64,000 bases of DNA from Colocasia esculenta (taxonomy: Eukaryota > Streptophyta > Magnoliopsida > Alismatales > Araceae): the NCBI GenBank assembly GCA_014218235.1, contig CM024763.1, positions 89,390,244-89,454,243 on the forward strand, given 5' to 3'. A program made the translations under genes and the position numbers. This document shows, piece after piece, positions 12,319-24,393 of this stretch. The notes beneath the pieces were generated by a model. That model ran no database searches, was not told the DNA's origin, and saw only the letters and a program-made list of their open reading frames with translations. Numbering within the stretch: position 1 is the first letter of the stretch; each line of letters starts with the position of its first letter.

Positions 12319-13614
12319 TGATAGTCCACGAATGCGTCGTTAAACACGTGACTAACAATCTCAAATATTCGGCCTACACTAAAGATTTTAACAGTAGTTA
12401 AGTGGTGAGACCGAGTCGAATCCACGGGGAAAAAGATTATTAACTTTGAAAACCTTGAGTTTCTTTGATTAGAAAAGTGTGTTGAGAATTTTAGAATTAA
12501 ATCCTAAGACTAATTTGATCAACCAATAATTCTAATCTAAGAAGAGTAGTTAGAAGAGAGAAATAGAGATAGAAGGAAACTAAATTAACAAAGCTTAAAT
12601 TTAAATTCCACTAACAAGTAAAAGAGTTTAACAAAAGTGCTAAAAAATGAAATTAAACTAACAACACAATTTAGGAGAATAGAAAATCGAGAGAGATGAG
12701 AGAGAATAGAAGAGAGAATAAGAGAGAGAAGAGAAAGATGAGAGAGAGAAGAGAGATGAAACAGAGAGGAGAGAGAAGAGAGAGGGATAAAAGAGAGAGA
12801 GCGGAGAGAGAGAGAGGCGAGAGAGAAGAGAGAGAAGAGAGAAAAGAGAGAGAGAGAGAGAGAGGAGAGAGGCGAAAGAGAAGAGAGAGAGAAGAGAGAG
12901 GCGGCGGTGCGCCTCTACGTGCATGCATGCACGTAGGGGCAGCGGCGGGCGCAGGGCGCGGCGCGGTGCTAGCGCGGGGCGGTGCTGGCGCGTGGAGGCA
13001 CGTGGAGGCGGCAGGCGGGCAGCCCGGGGCGCGCGAGCGGGGCGTGGGGGCGGGGGGGCGCGCGGGCGGGCGCTGGCGGGGCGGCACGCAGGGCGGTGCG
13101 CGCTGCTGCTGCCGTGCTGCTTGCTGTTTTTGTGAGAGAGGAACGAGCGAGAAGAAGAAGGGGAGAAGAAAGAGGAGAGGAAGAAGAAGAGGAGGAAGGG
13201 GAGAAGGGAGGAAGAAGAAAGAGAAGGAGGAAAGGGATCGGAGGAGAAGAGGGAGAAGAGAGAAGAGAATAATGAGAGAGAGAGGTGGAGGGTTTATAAA
13301 ATAGTAGAGAAAGAGAGGAAGGGGGAGAGAAGAAAGGAAGGAGAGATTTTTGGAAAATAGGAGAGGAGATTTTTAAAAATAAGAAAGTGTTTTAAAAAAT
13401 TAATAGAATCTCTCCTTTATTCTCTCTTGCTTCAATCCAATCCATTGGCCCATTTGACACTTTATTTTTTGACCCATTAATCCTGCAAATACAACACAAT
13501 AGAGATTTAATCAATTATCATTTTTTGTAATAAAGTGACGATGAATTTGTGTGAAATTAAGGACCATAAGATAATAAAATAACATGATTATCATCAATAA
13601 CAGCGCAATTATCA
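12319..13614 (-). repeat. Array LTR 1 (outer left, 3' LTR)
   Basis: 1296 bp. Minus-strand TATA box TATAAA at 13293-13298. Downstream of it on that strand is a long pyrimidine-rich run (13140-13290), then a GC-rich block (12940-13120), a 22-base perfect palindrome at 12915-12936 (core GTGCATGCATGCAC) and a second pyrimidine-rich run (12690-12905). Long open frames on both strands here follow from these simple-sequence runs and are not genes. Confidence 0.92.
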
Positions 13615-13627
13615 CACCGCCCAACTT
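13615..13627 (-). other. Polypurine tract before array LTR 1
   Basis: On the minus strand an A-A-G-T-T-G-G-G run precedes the LTR. This copy has a C inside the G-run, unlike the G6 tracts next to LTRs 2, 3 and 4. Confidence 0.75.
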
Positions 13628-14723
13628 ACTCATTGCTAGTCCCTTAGCAATGCACACAAGTGAATAATTGGGACAAACAAGAGTTCAAAACATCATACTT
13701 CATGACAAGGAAATAAGAATGATGCTTGATCATAAGTATTTCAAGTTCCAGTTGAGAGTGTCAAAGGCAAATATGTCAGTTCATGTCATTAGACAGTTCA
13801 TCAAGATACACAAAACTTCATGACTTATTGTTCAATGTTTGAGCATAAAAAAAAAAGGGATGCATGTGCTTTTTACTTATCACTCAAGGATGGTATCAAC
13901 TCTACACTCCTTAAATTCGATTCTCGAATTACAGGTAGCTTTCACTCCTCCTAATTTTTTTTTTTTTCATGCTCTCTTCTTTTCTTTTTTCTTTTCATTT
14001 ACATGGTGTTGCACTTCCCTTCACTGTTTAACGCGAGCCTCAACTCTTACCTTAGGAGCCACAGGCCCGGTTACTAAGATCAGGGGCATTTTCCATGTTT
14101 CTTTTTTTTTTTTTTTCACTACTACGCACATTTTCACATTTATATGTAGGCAAGTAGCTTTTTCCCCACGATTGGTCATCAATAGGAATGTAGAATATCA
14201 ATCAATCAACCTGAATGTTCGGTAAAAATCTCATCATCCATTTGAATAGCTCAAAACAATACTTTACTGTGTTGATGAAATTTTATATGTATTTTAAGGA
14301 AGATGCTAAAAACATAACTAGTTAACTCACTCCTTCAACTCACCACCTTCACAAGTACACACTATGAGTCAAGCTAGAAAAAAAAATTTCTTGCATGAAA
14401 TATGAAGCATGAAGCACAATGTTAGGGACAAAAATTTGAAATACAATTTGTCTCACCCCCCAACTTAAATGACATTGTCCTCAATGGCATAAAAGTAATG
14501 ACAATAGAATAAAGCCAATGTAAGTTAAGAAAGGAGAGATGCAACCTGATGATCACATGCGGGTGGTTGCACACTAGCTTTAGCAAAGGATAGTGGCCAG
14601 CAAACACCTAAGACACAAAATAAAAATGAAATCAATAGAAATCAATTTTCCTAAAAATATTGGGTTGCCTCCCAACAAGCGCTAAGTTTAATGTTTTCAG
14701 CCAGACACATGGGGGTAACAGGG
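13628..14723 (-). other. Array unit 1: 3' untranslated part of internal region
   Basis: No coding sequence on either strand. On the minus strand it holds CGCTTGTTGGGAGGCAACCC (within 14662-14682), a block I associate with the 3' ends of plant Athila/Tat-type gypsy elements. It also has a second G-rich polypurine tract at 14454-14466, about 840 bases upstream of the LTR-proximal one. Units 2-4 carry the same blocks, with the second tract near 19271, 24125 and 28990. Confidence 0.7.
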
Positions 14724-16063
14724 TCACGTAACATCCCCAATCAATTGACGCCAAATTTTTTCTTTGTAAGGCATCATTAGCCATGGGGGGTCAAGTGGTC
14801 CACACATATCTTGCAGATCAGTAAGTGATAGAGAAATTAAGGCACTCAAGATCATATCTTCAATTAACAAATTTTCATTTACACACCTAAGATCTTTATA
14901 TGTGTTGAACACATCAATGCGGACTTGATTATTTTCACCATTTTCACCCACAACTTCCATTTGCAGATTCTCTTTCATGATATTGAGGTCAGATTGAGTT
15001 GGATGCTCAGAGGATTGCTTGAACTCCATAGGCTGACTTGAGTCAAAAATAGTAGCATGATCAGGAATGAAATGGATATGACTTTCAACACAAGGATGCT
15101 TAAAAGGTTCAAGTGCAGTTGACCAGTCATCTAGTGGTAGCATGTCCATGATCATGTTGGATTGAGAAGTTGTGGATGGAATTTGAGAGTCAAATTGTTG
15201 GTCACAATCAAGATAATGATGTGCATGATTGTCAATGGGTTGGCATGGTGACTGACTATCTTGCCTCCTTCTAATTTCCATCAGTTGAGTAATCAGGAGG
15301 TCAGTTTTGACAAAGGATTGCTCTAATTCATGTTGTTGTTGGGTGAATGTTTGCTCAAAGACTTGTTGGTTATCATGGAATTTTTGCATAAATTGCCCAA
15401 ATTGATCATCAAATAGGCCTGATTGTGGGGGAGAAGTATAAGTGGACTGTGGATATACATGTCCCTCATGATGGCTTTTGTCATGAATATCAATTTGGCA
15501 TTGGGCCCAATGTTGAAAGTTGTGGATAGGTGGGCTTTGGGCTTGGGCCAGAATAGGTTGATCTCTAAGTGTTAAATGCGGCATTACTTCTCCAAGTGTT
15601 GGAAGGGTGTGCCTTCAGGAGCATTTGTTAAGCACACCGGCAGATCAATGCCAATAAATTTTTGATCGAACCATGATATGATTTCGGCACCTAGAAAGGG
15701 TCCTTGAATTTCCCCTTGAGGATCTTGATAGAGTAAACTCAATTTTTCAGGGGAGACACCCTGGTCAACTTGTGACTAAGGAGTGGGTGTGGATAACACT
15801 TGAAAGGTTTGGGTCTATTCTTGGGTTGAGGGAGGTGATGAGATGTAACATGGGTCAACATATTTCCTCCACCCTGAATCATACATGTGATCTTTAATTG
15901 GGTGACGATGAATCAGATAGGCTTGAGTCCATTTGGAGCCATTGGACTGGTAAGTAGAGGTTGAAGGATAAAGTGGGTTAGTTTGAGAGTGAATACCATA
16001 ATGGGCTGATCCAATTTGTCCAAATGATGTGCCCATTTCATAACCATGATTGTCAACCCACAT
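14724..16063 (-). pseudogene. Array unit 1: broken ORF of unknown function
   Basis: I do not recognise this protein. Two open pieces survive: 15815-16063 (82 codons, begins MWVDNHGYEMG) and 14724-15584 (286 codons, begins MPHLTLRDQP). Comparing units suggests they were one frame of roughly 430-450 codons. Here it is cut by TAG near 15815, and a base missing from the GTGGTTGG seen in the other units (near 15597) shifts the frame. The second piece is rich in Gln and His, with a probable coiled coil (QQVFEQTF...QQQHELEQ region) followed by acidic sequence. No zinc knuckle or catalytic motif is seen. It may be a structural, Gag-like or accessory protein of the non-autonomous family. Confidence 0.6.
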
Positions 16064-17158
16064 AAATCCTCTTTTTTTGTTTTTTTTTTTTTGATTTTTT
16101 TGTCATTTTGAAATATTTGATTTTTTTTTTTATTTTCACACAAGTTAGCAAACAATTAATCTTATGACACCTATGGTTCCCTAAAATATAAACATTTGAT
16201 TTCTCACTAATCAACTGAGGCCTAACTCAAATCCACTCTGAAACCCGTTAACTGGCCAAGTAAGAGGTGGGAGAGTGGGAGGTTCCCCCTGCTCTCGCAG
16301 GGACCTAATTAAATAACCATTGTCCACTTAGGCATTTGCCTATGAACCTCTAGCCTTAGACACCAGTTTGCAAACTTGATAGTGGGCCCAAGTGGGCCTA
16401 AGTCTCAAAGCGAACCCTAGGTAAGTTTCTACTTTCTTTTATTGGGCTTGGGAATGCAAAAGATGTAGGAAGTTGTGGTTTGTGGGCTAAGGAAGGGTGA
16501 TCAAATCCCCACCTTATCTTGTTAAGGAAACTGCCCTTAAAATATTTTTAGAAATGATATGTGCACCACAAAATCAAGCAAGGGGTTCGATGCAAGCATG
16601 GCAATGCATGATCACACTTTTAAGAAAGTTGAGATTCTCACCTTGCCTCCCGCAATCTTCGACAAGAAAGGAAACTTTTCAAAAAAGAAACTTACAAAAG
16701 ATGAAAGTGTAAATGATGCATGTCCTAAAGATGGAAAGTTTCTAATCTTGACATCATGACATCTTTTATGGATTCAAGTAATTGATTTTTTTATTTTTTA
16801 ATGAATTATCTAAACATGGCAATAAAAAAAAGAAACTCAATCAAGAGGGTTTTAAGGGTACTTACCTCCAACGCAATCCCTCGTTCTTTTGGAAAGTAAA
16901 ACAAATAGAAAGAGTGAGAGAGAGAAGGAAACTCACCTCACCATTTTTTCTGATTTTTTTTTGTGCAATTTTCGGATTTTTTTTCCAAAACAGCCCTTTT
17001 TACTTACAGATCTCCCTTTTAGTGACAGATTTCTGACAGATTCTTCTATTTTGCAATTTTCACGATTTTTCAATCTTTATTTGATACCTACAAAGAAAGA
17101 AAATGTTAGCCTGAATATATACAAAAAAGCACCAAGATTATCAAAACTAAAAATCTAA
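16064..17158 (-). other. Array unit 1: leader between primer site and ORF
   Basis: About 1.1 kb without a gene, AT-rich, with long T-runs (plus strand) just before the ORF start. The same leader occurs in the other three units. Confidence 0.6.
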
Positions 17159-17177
17159 TTCCCCGGCAACGGCGCCA
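17159..17177 (-). other. Array unit 1 primer binding site (tRNA-Asp type)
   Basis: Minus strand TGGCGCCGTTGCCGGGGAA, five bases from LTR 2. I recall this as the tRNA-Asp-type site of Athila/Tat-like gypsy elements. Confidence 0.85.
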
Positions 17178-17182
17178 AAAAT

Positions 17183-18429
17183 TGATAGCCCACGAATGTG
17201 TCGTTAAACACGTGACTAACAATCTCAAATATTCGGCCTACACTAAAGATTTTAACAGTAGTTAAGTGGTGAGACCGGGCCGAATCAACGGGGAAAAAGA
17301 TTATTAACTTTGAAAACCTTGAGTTTCTTTGATTAGAAAAGTGTGTTGAGAATTTTAGAATTAAATCCTAAGACTAATTTGATCAACCAATAATTCTAAT
17401 CTAAGAAGAGTAGTTAGAAGAGAGAAATAGAGATAGAAGGAAACTAAATTAACAAAGCTTAAATTTAAATTCCACTAACAAGTAAAAGAGTTTAACAAAA
17501 GTGCTAAAAAATGAAATTAAACTAACAACACAATTTAGGAGAATAGAAAATCGAGAGGGATGAGAGAGAATAGAAGAGAGAATAAGAGAGAGAAGAGAAA
17601 GATGAGAGAGAGAAGAGAGACGAAATAGAGAGGAGAGAGAAGAGAGTGGGAGAAAAGAGAGAGAGCGGAGAGAGAAGAGAGAGGCGAGAGAGAAGAGAGA
17701 GAAGAGAGAGAGAGGAGAGAGGCGAAAGAGAATAGAGAGGCGGCGGTGCGCCTCTACGTGCATGCATGCACCTAGGGGCAGCGGCGGGCGCGGGCCGGTG
17801 CTGGCGCGGGGCGGTGCTGGCGCGTGGAGGCGGCAGGCGGGAAGCCCGGGGCGCGCGTGCGGGGCGCGCGGGCGGTGGCGGGGCGGCACGCAGGGCGGTG
17901 CGCGCTGCTGCTGCTGTGCTGCTTGTTGTTTCTGTGCGAGAGGAACCGGGCGAGAAGAAGAATGGGAGAAGAAAGAGGAGAGGAAGAAGAAGAGAAAGAA
18001 GAAGAGGAGGAAGGGGAGAAGGGAGGAAGAAGAAAGAGAAGGAGGAAAGGGATCGGAGGAGAAGAGGGAGAAGAGAGAAGAGAATAATGAGAGAGGGAGA
18101 GGTAGAGGGTTTATAAAATAGTAGAGAAAGAGAGGAAGGGGGAGAGAAGAAAGGAAGGAGAGATTTTTGGAAAATAGGAGAGGAGATTTTTAAAAATAAG
18201 AAAGTGTTTTAAAAAATTCATAGAATCTCTCCTTTATGCTCTCTTGCTTCAATCCACTCCATTGGCCCATTTGACACTTTATTTCTTGTCCCATTAATCC
18301 TGCAAATACACACAATAGAGATTTAATCAATTATCATTTTTTGTAATAAAGTGACGATGAATTTGTGTGAAATTAAGGACCATAAATAATAAAATAACAT
18401 GATTATCATCAATAACAGCGCAATTATCA
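17183..18429 (-). repeat. Array LTR 2
   Basis: 1247 bp, the shortest LTR; the loss is mainly in the purine-rich and GC-rich blocks. The palindrome is damaged by one base (CACCTAG instead of CACGTAG). It serves as 5' LTR of unit 1 and 3' LTR of unit 2. Confidence 0.92.
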
Positions 18430-19557
18430 CACCCCCCAACTTACTCATTGCTAGTCCCTTAGCAATGCACATAAGTGAATAATTGGGACAAACAAGAGTT
18501 CAAAACATCATACTTCATGACAAGGAAATAAGAATGATGCTTGATCATAAGTATTTCAAGTTCCAGTTGAGAGTGTCAAAGGCAAATATGTCAGTTCATG
18601 TCATTAGACAGTTCCTCAAGATACACACAAAATTTCATGACTTATTGTTCAATGTTTGAGCATAAAAAAAAAAGAGGATGCATGTGTTTTTTACTTATCA
18701 CTCAAGGATGGTATCAACTCTACACTCCTTAAATTCGATCCTCGAATTACAGGTAGCTTTCACTCCGCCTAATTCTTTTTTTTTTTTCATGCTCTCTTCT
18801 TCTTTTTTTTTCTTTTCATTTACATGGTACTGCACTTCCCTTCACTGTTTGACGCGAGCCTCAACTCTTACCTTAGGAGCCACAGGCCCGGTTACTAAGA
18901 TCAAGGGCATTTTCCATGTTTCTTTTTTTTTTTTCACTACTACACACATTTTCACATTTATTTGTAGGCAGGTAGCTTTTTCCCCACGATTGGTCATCAA
19001 TAGGAATGTAGAATATCAATCAATCAACCTGAATGTTCGGTAAAAATCTCATCATCCATTTGAATAGCTTAAAACAATACTTTACTGTGTTGATGAAATT
19101 TTATATGTATTTTGAGGAAGATGCTAAAAACATAATTAGTTAACTCACTCCTTCAACTCACCACCTTCACAAGTACACACTATGAGTCAAGCTAGAAAAA
19201 AAAATTTCTTGTATGAAATATGAAGCATGAAGCACAATGTTAGGGACAAAAATTTGAAATACGATTTGTCTCTCCCCCCAACTTAAATGACATTGTCCTC
19301 AATGGCATAAAAGTAATGATAATAGAATAAAGCCAATGTAAGTTAAGAAATGAGAGATGCAACCTGATGATCACATGCGGGTGGTTGCACACTAGTTTTA
19401 GCAAAGGATAGTGGCCAGCAAACACCTAAGACACAAAATAAAAATGAAATCAATAGAAATCAATTTTCCTAAAAATATTGGGTTGCCTCCCAACAAGCGC
19501 TAGTTTAATGCCTTCAGCCAGACACATGGGGGTAACAGGGTCACGTAACACCCCCAA
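18430..19557 (-). other. Array unit 2: polypurine tract and 3' untranslated part
   Basis: Non-coding counterpart of 13615-14723, with the G6 polypurine tract at its left edge and the second tract near 19271. Confidence 0.7.
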
Positions 19558-20878
19558 TCAATTGACGCCAAATTTTTCTTTGTAAGGCATCATTAGCCAT
19601 GGGGGGTCAAGTGGTCCACACATACCTTGCAGATCAATAAGTGATAGAGAAATTAAGGCACTCAAGATCATATCTTCAATTAAGAAATTTTCATTTACAC
19701 ACCTAAGATCTTTATATGTGTTGAACGCATCAATGCGGACTTGATTATTTTCACCATTTTCACCCACAACTTCCATTTTCAGATCCTCTTTCATGATATT
19801 GAGGTCAGATTGAGTTGGATGCTCAGAGGATTGCTTGAACTCCACAGGCAAACTTGAGTCAAAAATAGTAGCATGATCAGGAATGAAATGGATATGACTT
19901 TCAACACAAGGATGCTTGAAAGGTTCAAGTGCAGTTGACCAGTCATCTAGTGGTAGCATGTCCATGATCATGTTGGATTGAGAAGTTGTGGATGGAATTT
20001 GAGAGTCAAATTGTTGGTCACAATCAAGATAATGATGTGCATGATTGTCAATGGGTTGGCATGGTGACTACTATCTTGCCTCCTTCTAATTTCCATCAGT
20101 TGAGTAATCAGGAGGTCAGTTTTGACAAAGGATTGCTCTAATTCATGTTGTTGTTGGATGAATGTTTGCTTAAAGACTTGTTGGTTATCATGGAATTTTT
20201 GCATAAATTGCCCAAATTGATCATCAAATAGGCCTGATTGTGGGGGAGAAGTATAAGTGGACTGTGGATATACATGTCCCTCATGATGGCTTTTGTTATG
20301 AATATCAATTTGGCATTGGGCCCAATGTTGAAAGTTGTGGATAGGTGGGCTTTGGGCTTGGGCCAGAATAGGTTGATCTCTAAGTGTTAAATGCGGCATT
20401 ACTTCTCCAAGTGGTTGGAAGGGTGTGCCTTCAGGAGCATTTGTTAAGCACACCGGCAGATCAATGCCAAAAAATTTTGATCGAACCATGATATGATTTC
20501 GGCACCTAGAAAGGGTCCTTGAATTTCCCCTTGAGGATCTTGATAGAGTAAACTCAATTTTTCAGGGGAGACACCCTGGTCAACTTGTGAGTAAGGAGTG
20601 GGTGTGGATAACACTTAAAAGGTTTGGGTCTGTTCTTGGGTTGAGGGAGGTGATGAGATATAACATGGGTCAACATATTTCCTCCACCCTGAATCATACA
20701 TGTGATCTTTAATTGGGTGACCATGTATCAGATAGGCTTGAGTCCATTTGGAGCCATTGGACTGGTATGTAGAGGTTGAAGGATAAAGTGGATTAGTTTG
20801 AGAGTGAATACCATAATGGGCTGATCCAATTTGTCCAAATGATGTGCCCATTTCATAACCATGATTGTCAACCCACAT
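19558..20878 (-). pseudogene. Array unit 2: broken ORF of unknown function
   Basis: Same unknown protein family as 14724-16063. Three open pieces remain: 20615-20878, 19968-20489 and 19558-19971. A TAA replaces a Gln codon near 20615 (shared with unit 3). A one-base deletion near 20068 breaks the second half, where units 1, 3 and 4 read through. No function is assigned. Confidence 0.6.
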
Positions 20879-21985
20879 AAATCCTCTTTTTTTGTTTTTT
20901 TTTTTTTTTTAATTTTTTTTTGTTTTGAAATATTTGATTTTTTTTTAATATTTTCACACAAGTTAGCAAACAATTAATCTTATGACACCTATGGTTCCCT
21001 AAAATATAAACATTTGATTTCTCACTAATCAACTGAGGCCTAACTCAAATCCACTCTGAAGCCCGTTAACTGGCCAGGTAAGAGGTGGGAGAGTGGGAGG
21101 TTCCCCCTGCTCTCACAGGGACCTAATTAAATAACCACTTGTCCACTTAGGCATTTGCCTATGAACCTCTAGCCTTAGACACCAGTTTCTAAACTTGATA
21201 GTGGGCCCAAGTGGGCTTAAGTTTCAAAGCGAACCCTAGGTAAGTTTCTACTTTCTTTTATTGGGCTTGCGAATGCCAAAGATGCAGGAAGTTGTGGTTT
21301 GTGGGCTAAGGAAGGGTGATCAAATCCCCACCTTATCTTGTTAAGGAAACTGCCCTTAAAATATTTTTAGAAATGATATGTGCACCACAAAATCAAGCAA
21401 GGGGTTCGATGCAAGCATGGCAATGCATGATCACACTTTTAAGAAAGTTGAGATTCTCACCTTGCCTCCCGCAATCTTCGACAAGAAAGGAAACTTTTCA
21501 AAAAAAAACTTATCAAAAGATGAAAGTCTAAATGATGCATGTCCTAAAGATGGAAAGTTTCTAATCTTGACATCATGACATCTTTTATTGGATTCAAGTA
21601 ATTGATTTTTTTATTTTTTTAATGAATTATCTAAACATGGCAACTAAAACAAAAGAAACTCAATCAAGAGGGTTTTAAGGGTACTTACCTCCAATGCAAT
21701 CCCTCGTTCTTTTGGAAAGTAAAACAAATAGAAAGAATGAGAGAGAGAGAAGGAAACTCACCTCACCATTTTTTCTGATTTTTTTTATGCAATTTTCGGA
21801 TTTGTTTTCCAAAACAGCCCCTTTTACTTACAGATCTCCCTTTTAGTGACAGATTTCTGACAGATTCTTCAATTTTGCAATTTTCAGGATTTTTCAATCT
21901 TTATTTGATACCTATAAAAAGAAAGAAAATGTTAGCCTGAATATATGCAAAAAAAACACCAAGATTATCAAAACTAGAAATCTAA
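20879..21985 (-). other. Array unit 2: leader
   Basis: Non-coding counterpart of 16064-17158; no gene seen. Confidence 0.6.
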
Positions 21986-22004
21986 TTCCCCGGTAACGGC
22001 GCCA
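21986..22004 (-). other. Array unit 2 primer binding site, one base changed
   Basis: Matches the tRNA-Asp-type site except for one substitution inside the 18-base match (plus strand GGTAACGG instead of GGCAACGG). Confidence 0.82.
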
Positions 22005-22009
22005 AAAAT

Positions 22010-23283
22010 TGATAGCCCACGAATGCGTCGTTAAACACATGACTAACAGTCTCAAATATTCGACCTACACTAAAGATTTTAACAGTAGTTAAGTGGTGAG
22101 ACCGGGTCAAATCAACGTGGAAAAAGATTATTAACTTTGAAAACCTTGAGTTTCTTTGATTAGAAAAATGTGTTGAGAATTTTAGAATTAAATCCTAAGA
22201 CTAATTTGATCAACCAATAATTCTAATCTAAGAAGAGTAGTTAGAAGAGAGAAATAGAGATAGAAAGAAACTAAATTAACAAAGCTTAAATTTAAATTCC
22301 ACTAACAAGTAAAAGAGTTTAACAAAAGTGCTAAAAAATGAAATTAAACTAACAACACAATTTAGGAGAATAGAAAATCGAGAGGGATGAGAGAGAATAG
22401 AAGAGAGAATAAGAGAGAGAAGAGAAAGATGAGAGAGAGAAGAGAGACGAAACAGAGAGGAGAGAGAAGAGAGAGGGAGAAAAGAGAGGGAGCGGAGAGA
22501 GAAGAGAGAGAAGAGAGAGAAGGGAGAAGAGAGAGAGAGAGGAGAGGCGACAGAGAAGAGAGAGGCAGCGGTGCGCCTCTACGTGCATGCATGCACGTAG
22601 GGGCAGCGGCGGGCGCGGGGCGGTGCTGGCGCGTGGAGGCGGCAGGCGGGCAGCCCAGGGCACGCGTGCGGAGCGCGCGGGCGCGGGGCGCGCGGGCAGG
22701 CGCTGGCGCGTGGCAGCGGTGCAGGGCGAGCGGGCACTGGCGGGGCGGCACGCAGGGCGGTGCGCGCTGCTGCTGCTGTGCTGCTTGCTGTTTCTGTGCG
22801 AGAGGAACCAGGCGAGAAGAAGAAGGGGAGAAGAAAGATGAGAGGAAGAAGAAGAGAAAGAAGAAGAGGAGGAAGGGGAGAAGGGAGGAAGAAGAAAGAG
22901 AAGGAGGAAAGGGATCGGAGGAGAAGAGGGAGAAGAGAATAATGAGAGAGAGAGGTGGAGGGTTTATAAAATAGTAGAGAAAGAGAGGAAGGGGGAGAGA
23001 AGAAAGGAAGGAGAGATTTTTGGAAAATAGGAGAGGAGATTTTTAAAAATAAGAAAGTGTTTTAAAAATTAATAGAATCTCTCATTTATTCTCTCTTGCT
23101 TCAATCCAATCCATTGGCCCATTTGACACTTTATTTCTTGGCCCATTAATCCTGCAAATATAACACAATAGAGATTTAATCAATTATCATTTTTTGTAAT
23201 AAAGTGACGATGAATTTGTGTGAAATTAAGGACCATAAGATAATAAAATAACATGATTATCATCAATAACAGCGCAATTATCA
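22010..23283 (-). repeat. Array LTR 3 (middle)
   Basis: 1274 bp. TATAAA-type box on the minus strand near 22964, and an intact palindrome near 22580-22601. It shares GAAAAATGTG with LTR 4, where LTRs 1, 2 and 5 have GAAAAGTGTG. Confidence 0.92.
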
Positions 23284-24393
23284 CACCCCCCAACTTACTC
23301 ATTGCTAGTCCCTTAGCAATGCACACAAGTGAATAATTGGGACAAACAAGAGTTCAAAACATCATACTTCATGACAAGGAAATAAGAATGATGCTTGATC
23401 ATAAGTATTTCAAGTTCCAGTTGAGAGTGTCAAAGGCAAATATGTCAGTTCATGTCATTAGATAGTTCCTCAAGATACACACAAAATTTTATGACTTTTT
23501 GTTCAATGTTTGAGCATAAAAAAAAAGAGGATGCATGTGCTTTTTACTTATCACTCAAGGATGGTATCAACTCTACACTCCTTAAATTCGATCCTCGAAT
23601 TACAGGTAGCTTTCACTCCGCCTAATTCTTTTTTTTTTTTTTCATACTCTCTTCTTCTTTTTTTTCTTTTCATTTACATGGTGTTGTACTTCCCTTCACT
23701 ATTTGACGCGAGCCTCAACTCTTACCTTAGGAGCCACAGGCCCGGTTACTAAGATCAGGGGCATTTTCCATGTTTCTTTTTTTTTTCACTACTACACACA
23801 TTTTCATATTTATTTGTAGGCAGGTAGCTTTTTCCCCACGATTGGTCATCAATAGGAATGTAGAATATCAATCAATCAACCTGAATGTTCGGTAAAAATC
23901 TCATCATCCATTTGAATAGCTCAAAACAATACTTTACTGTGTTGATGAAATTTTATATGTATTTTGAGGAAGATGCTAAAAACATAACTAGTTAACTCAC
24001 TCCTTCAACTCACCACCTTCACAAGTACACACTATGAGTCAAGCTAGAAAAAAAAATTTCTTGCATGAAATATGAAGCATGAAGCACAATGTTAGGGACA
24101 AAAATTTGAAATACAATTTGTCTCTCCCCCCAACTTAAATGACATTGTCCTCAATGGCATAAAAGTAATGACAATAGAATAAAGTCAATGTAAGTTAAGA
24201 AAGGAGAGATGCAACCTGATGATCACATGCAGGTGGTTGCACACTAGCTTTAGCAAAGGATAGTGGCCAGCAAACACCTAAGACACAAAATAAAAATAAA
24301 ATCAATAGAAATCAATTTTCCTAAAAATATTGGGTTGCCTCCCAACAAGCGCTAAGTTTAATGTCTTCAGCCAGACACATGGGGGTAACAGGG
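23284..24393 (-). other. Array unit 3: polypurine tract and 3' untranslated part
   Basis: Non-coding counterpart of 13615-14723; intact G6 polypurine tract next to LTR 3. Confidence 0.7.

Noticed and set aside
12671..13304. Long Arg/Glu-rich and Ser/Leu-rich open frames, repeated at about 17.5-18.1, 22.4-23.0, 27.2-27.8 and 32.0-32.7 kb
   Set aside because: They come from the purine-rich and GC-rich simple sequence of the array LTRs, lie on both strands, and have no protein-like composition or motifs.
16497..16759. 71-codon plus-strand frames repeated in each array unit (21316, 26160, 31032)
   Set aside because: They lie in the leader on the strand opposite the element's transcript and vary by frameshift between units; copied chance frames.
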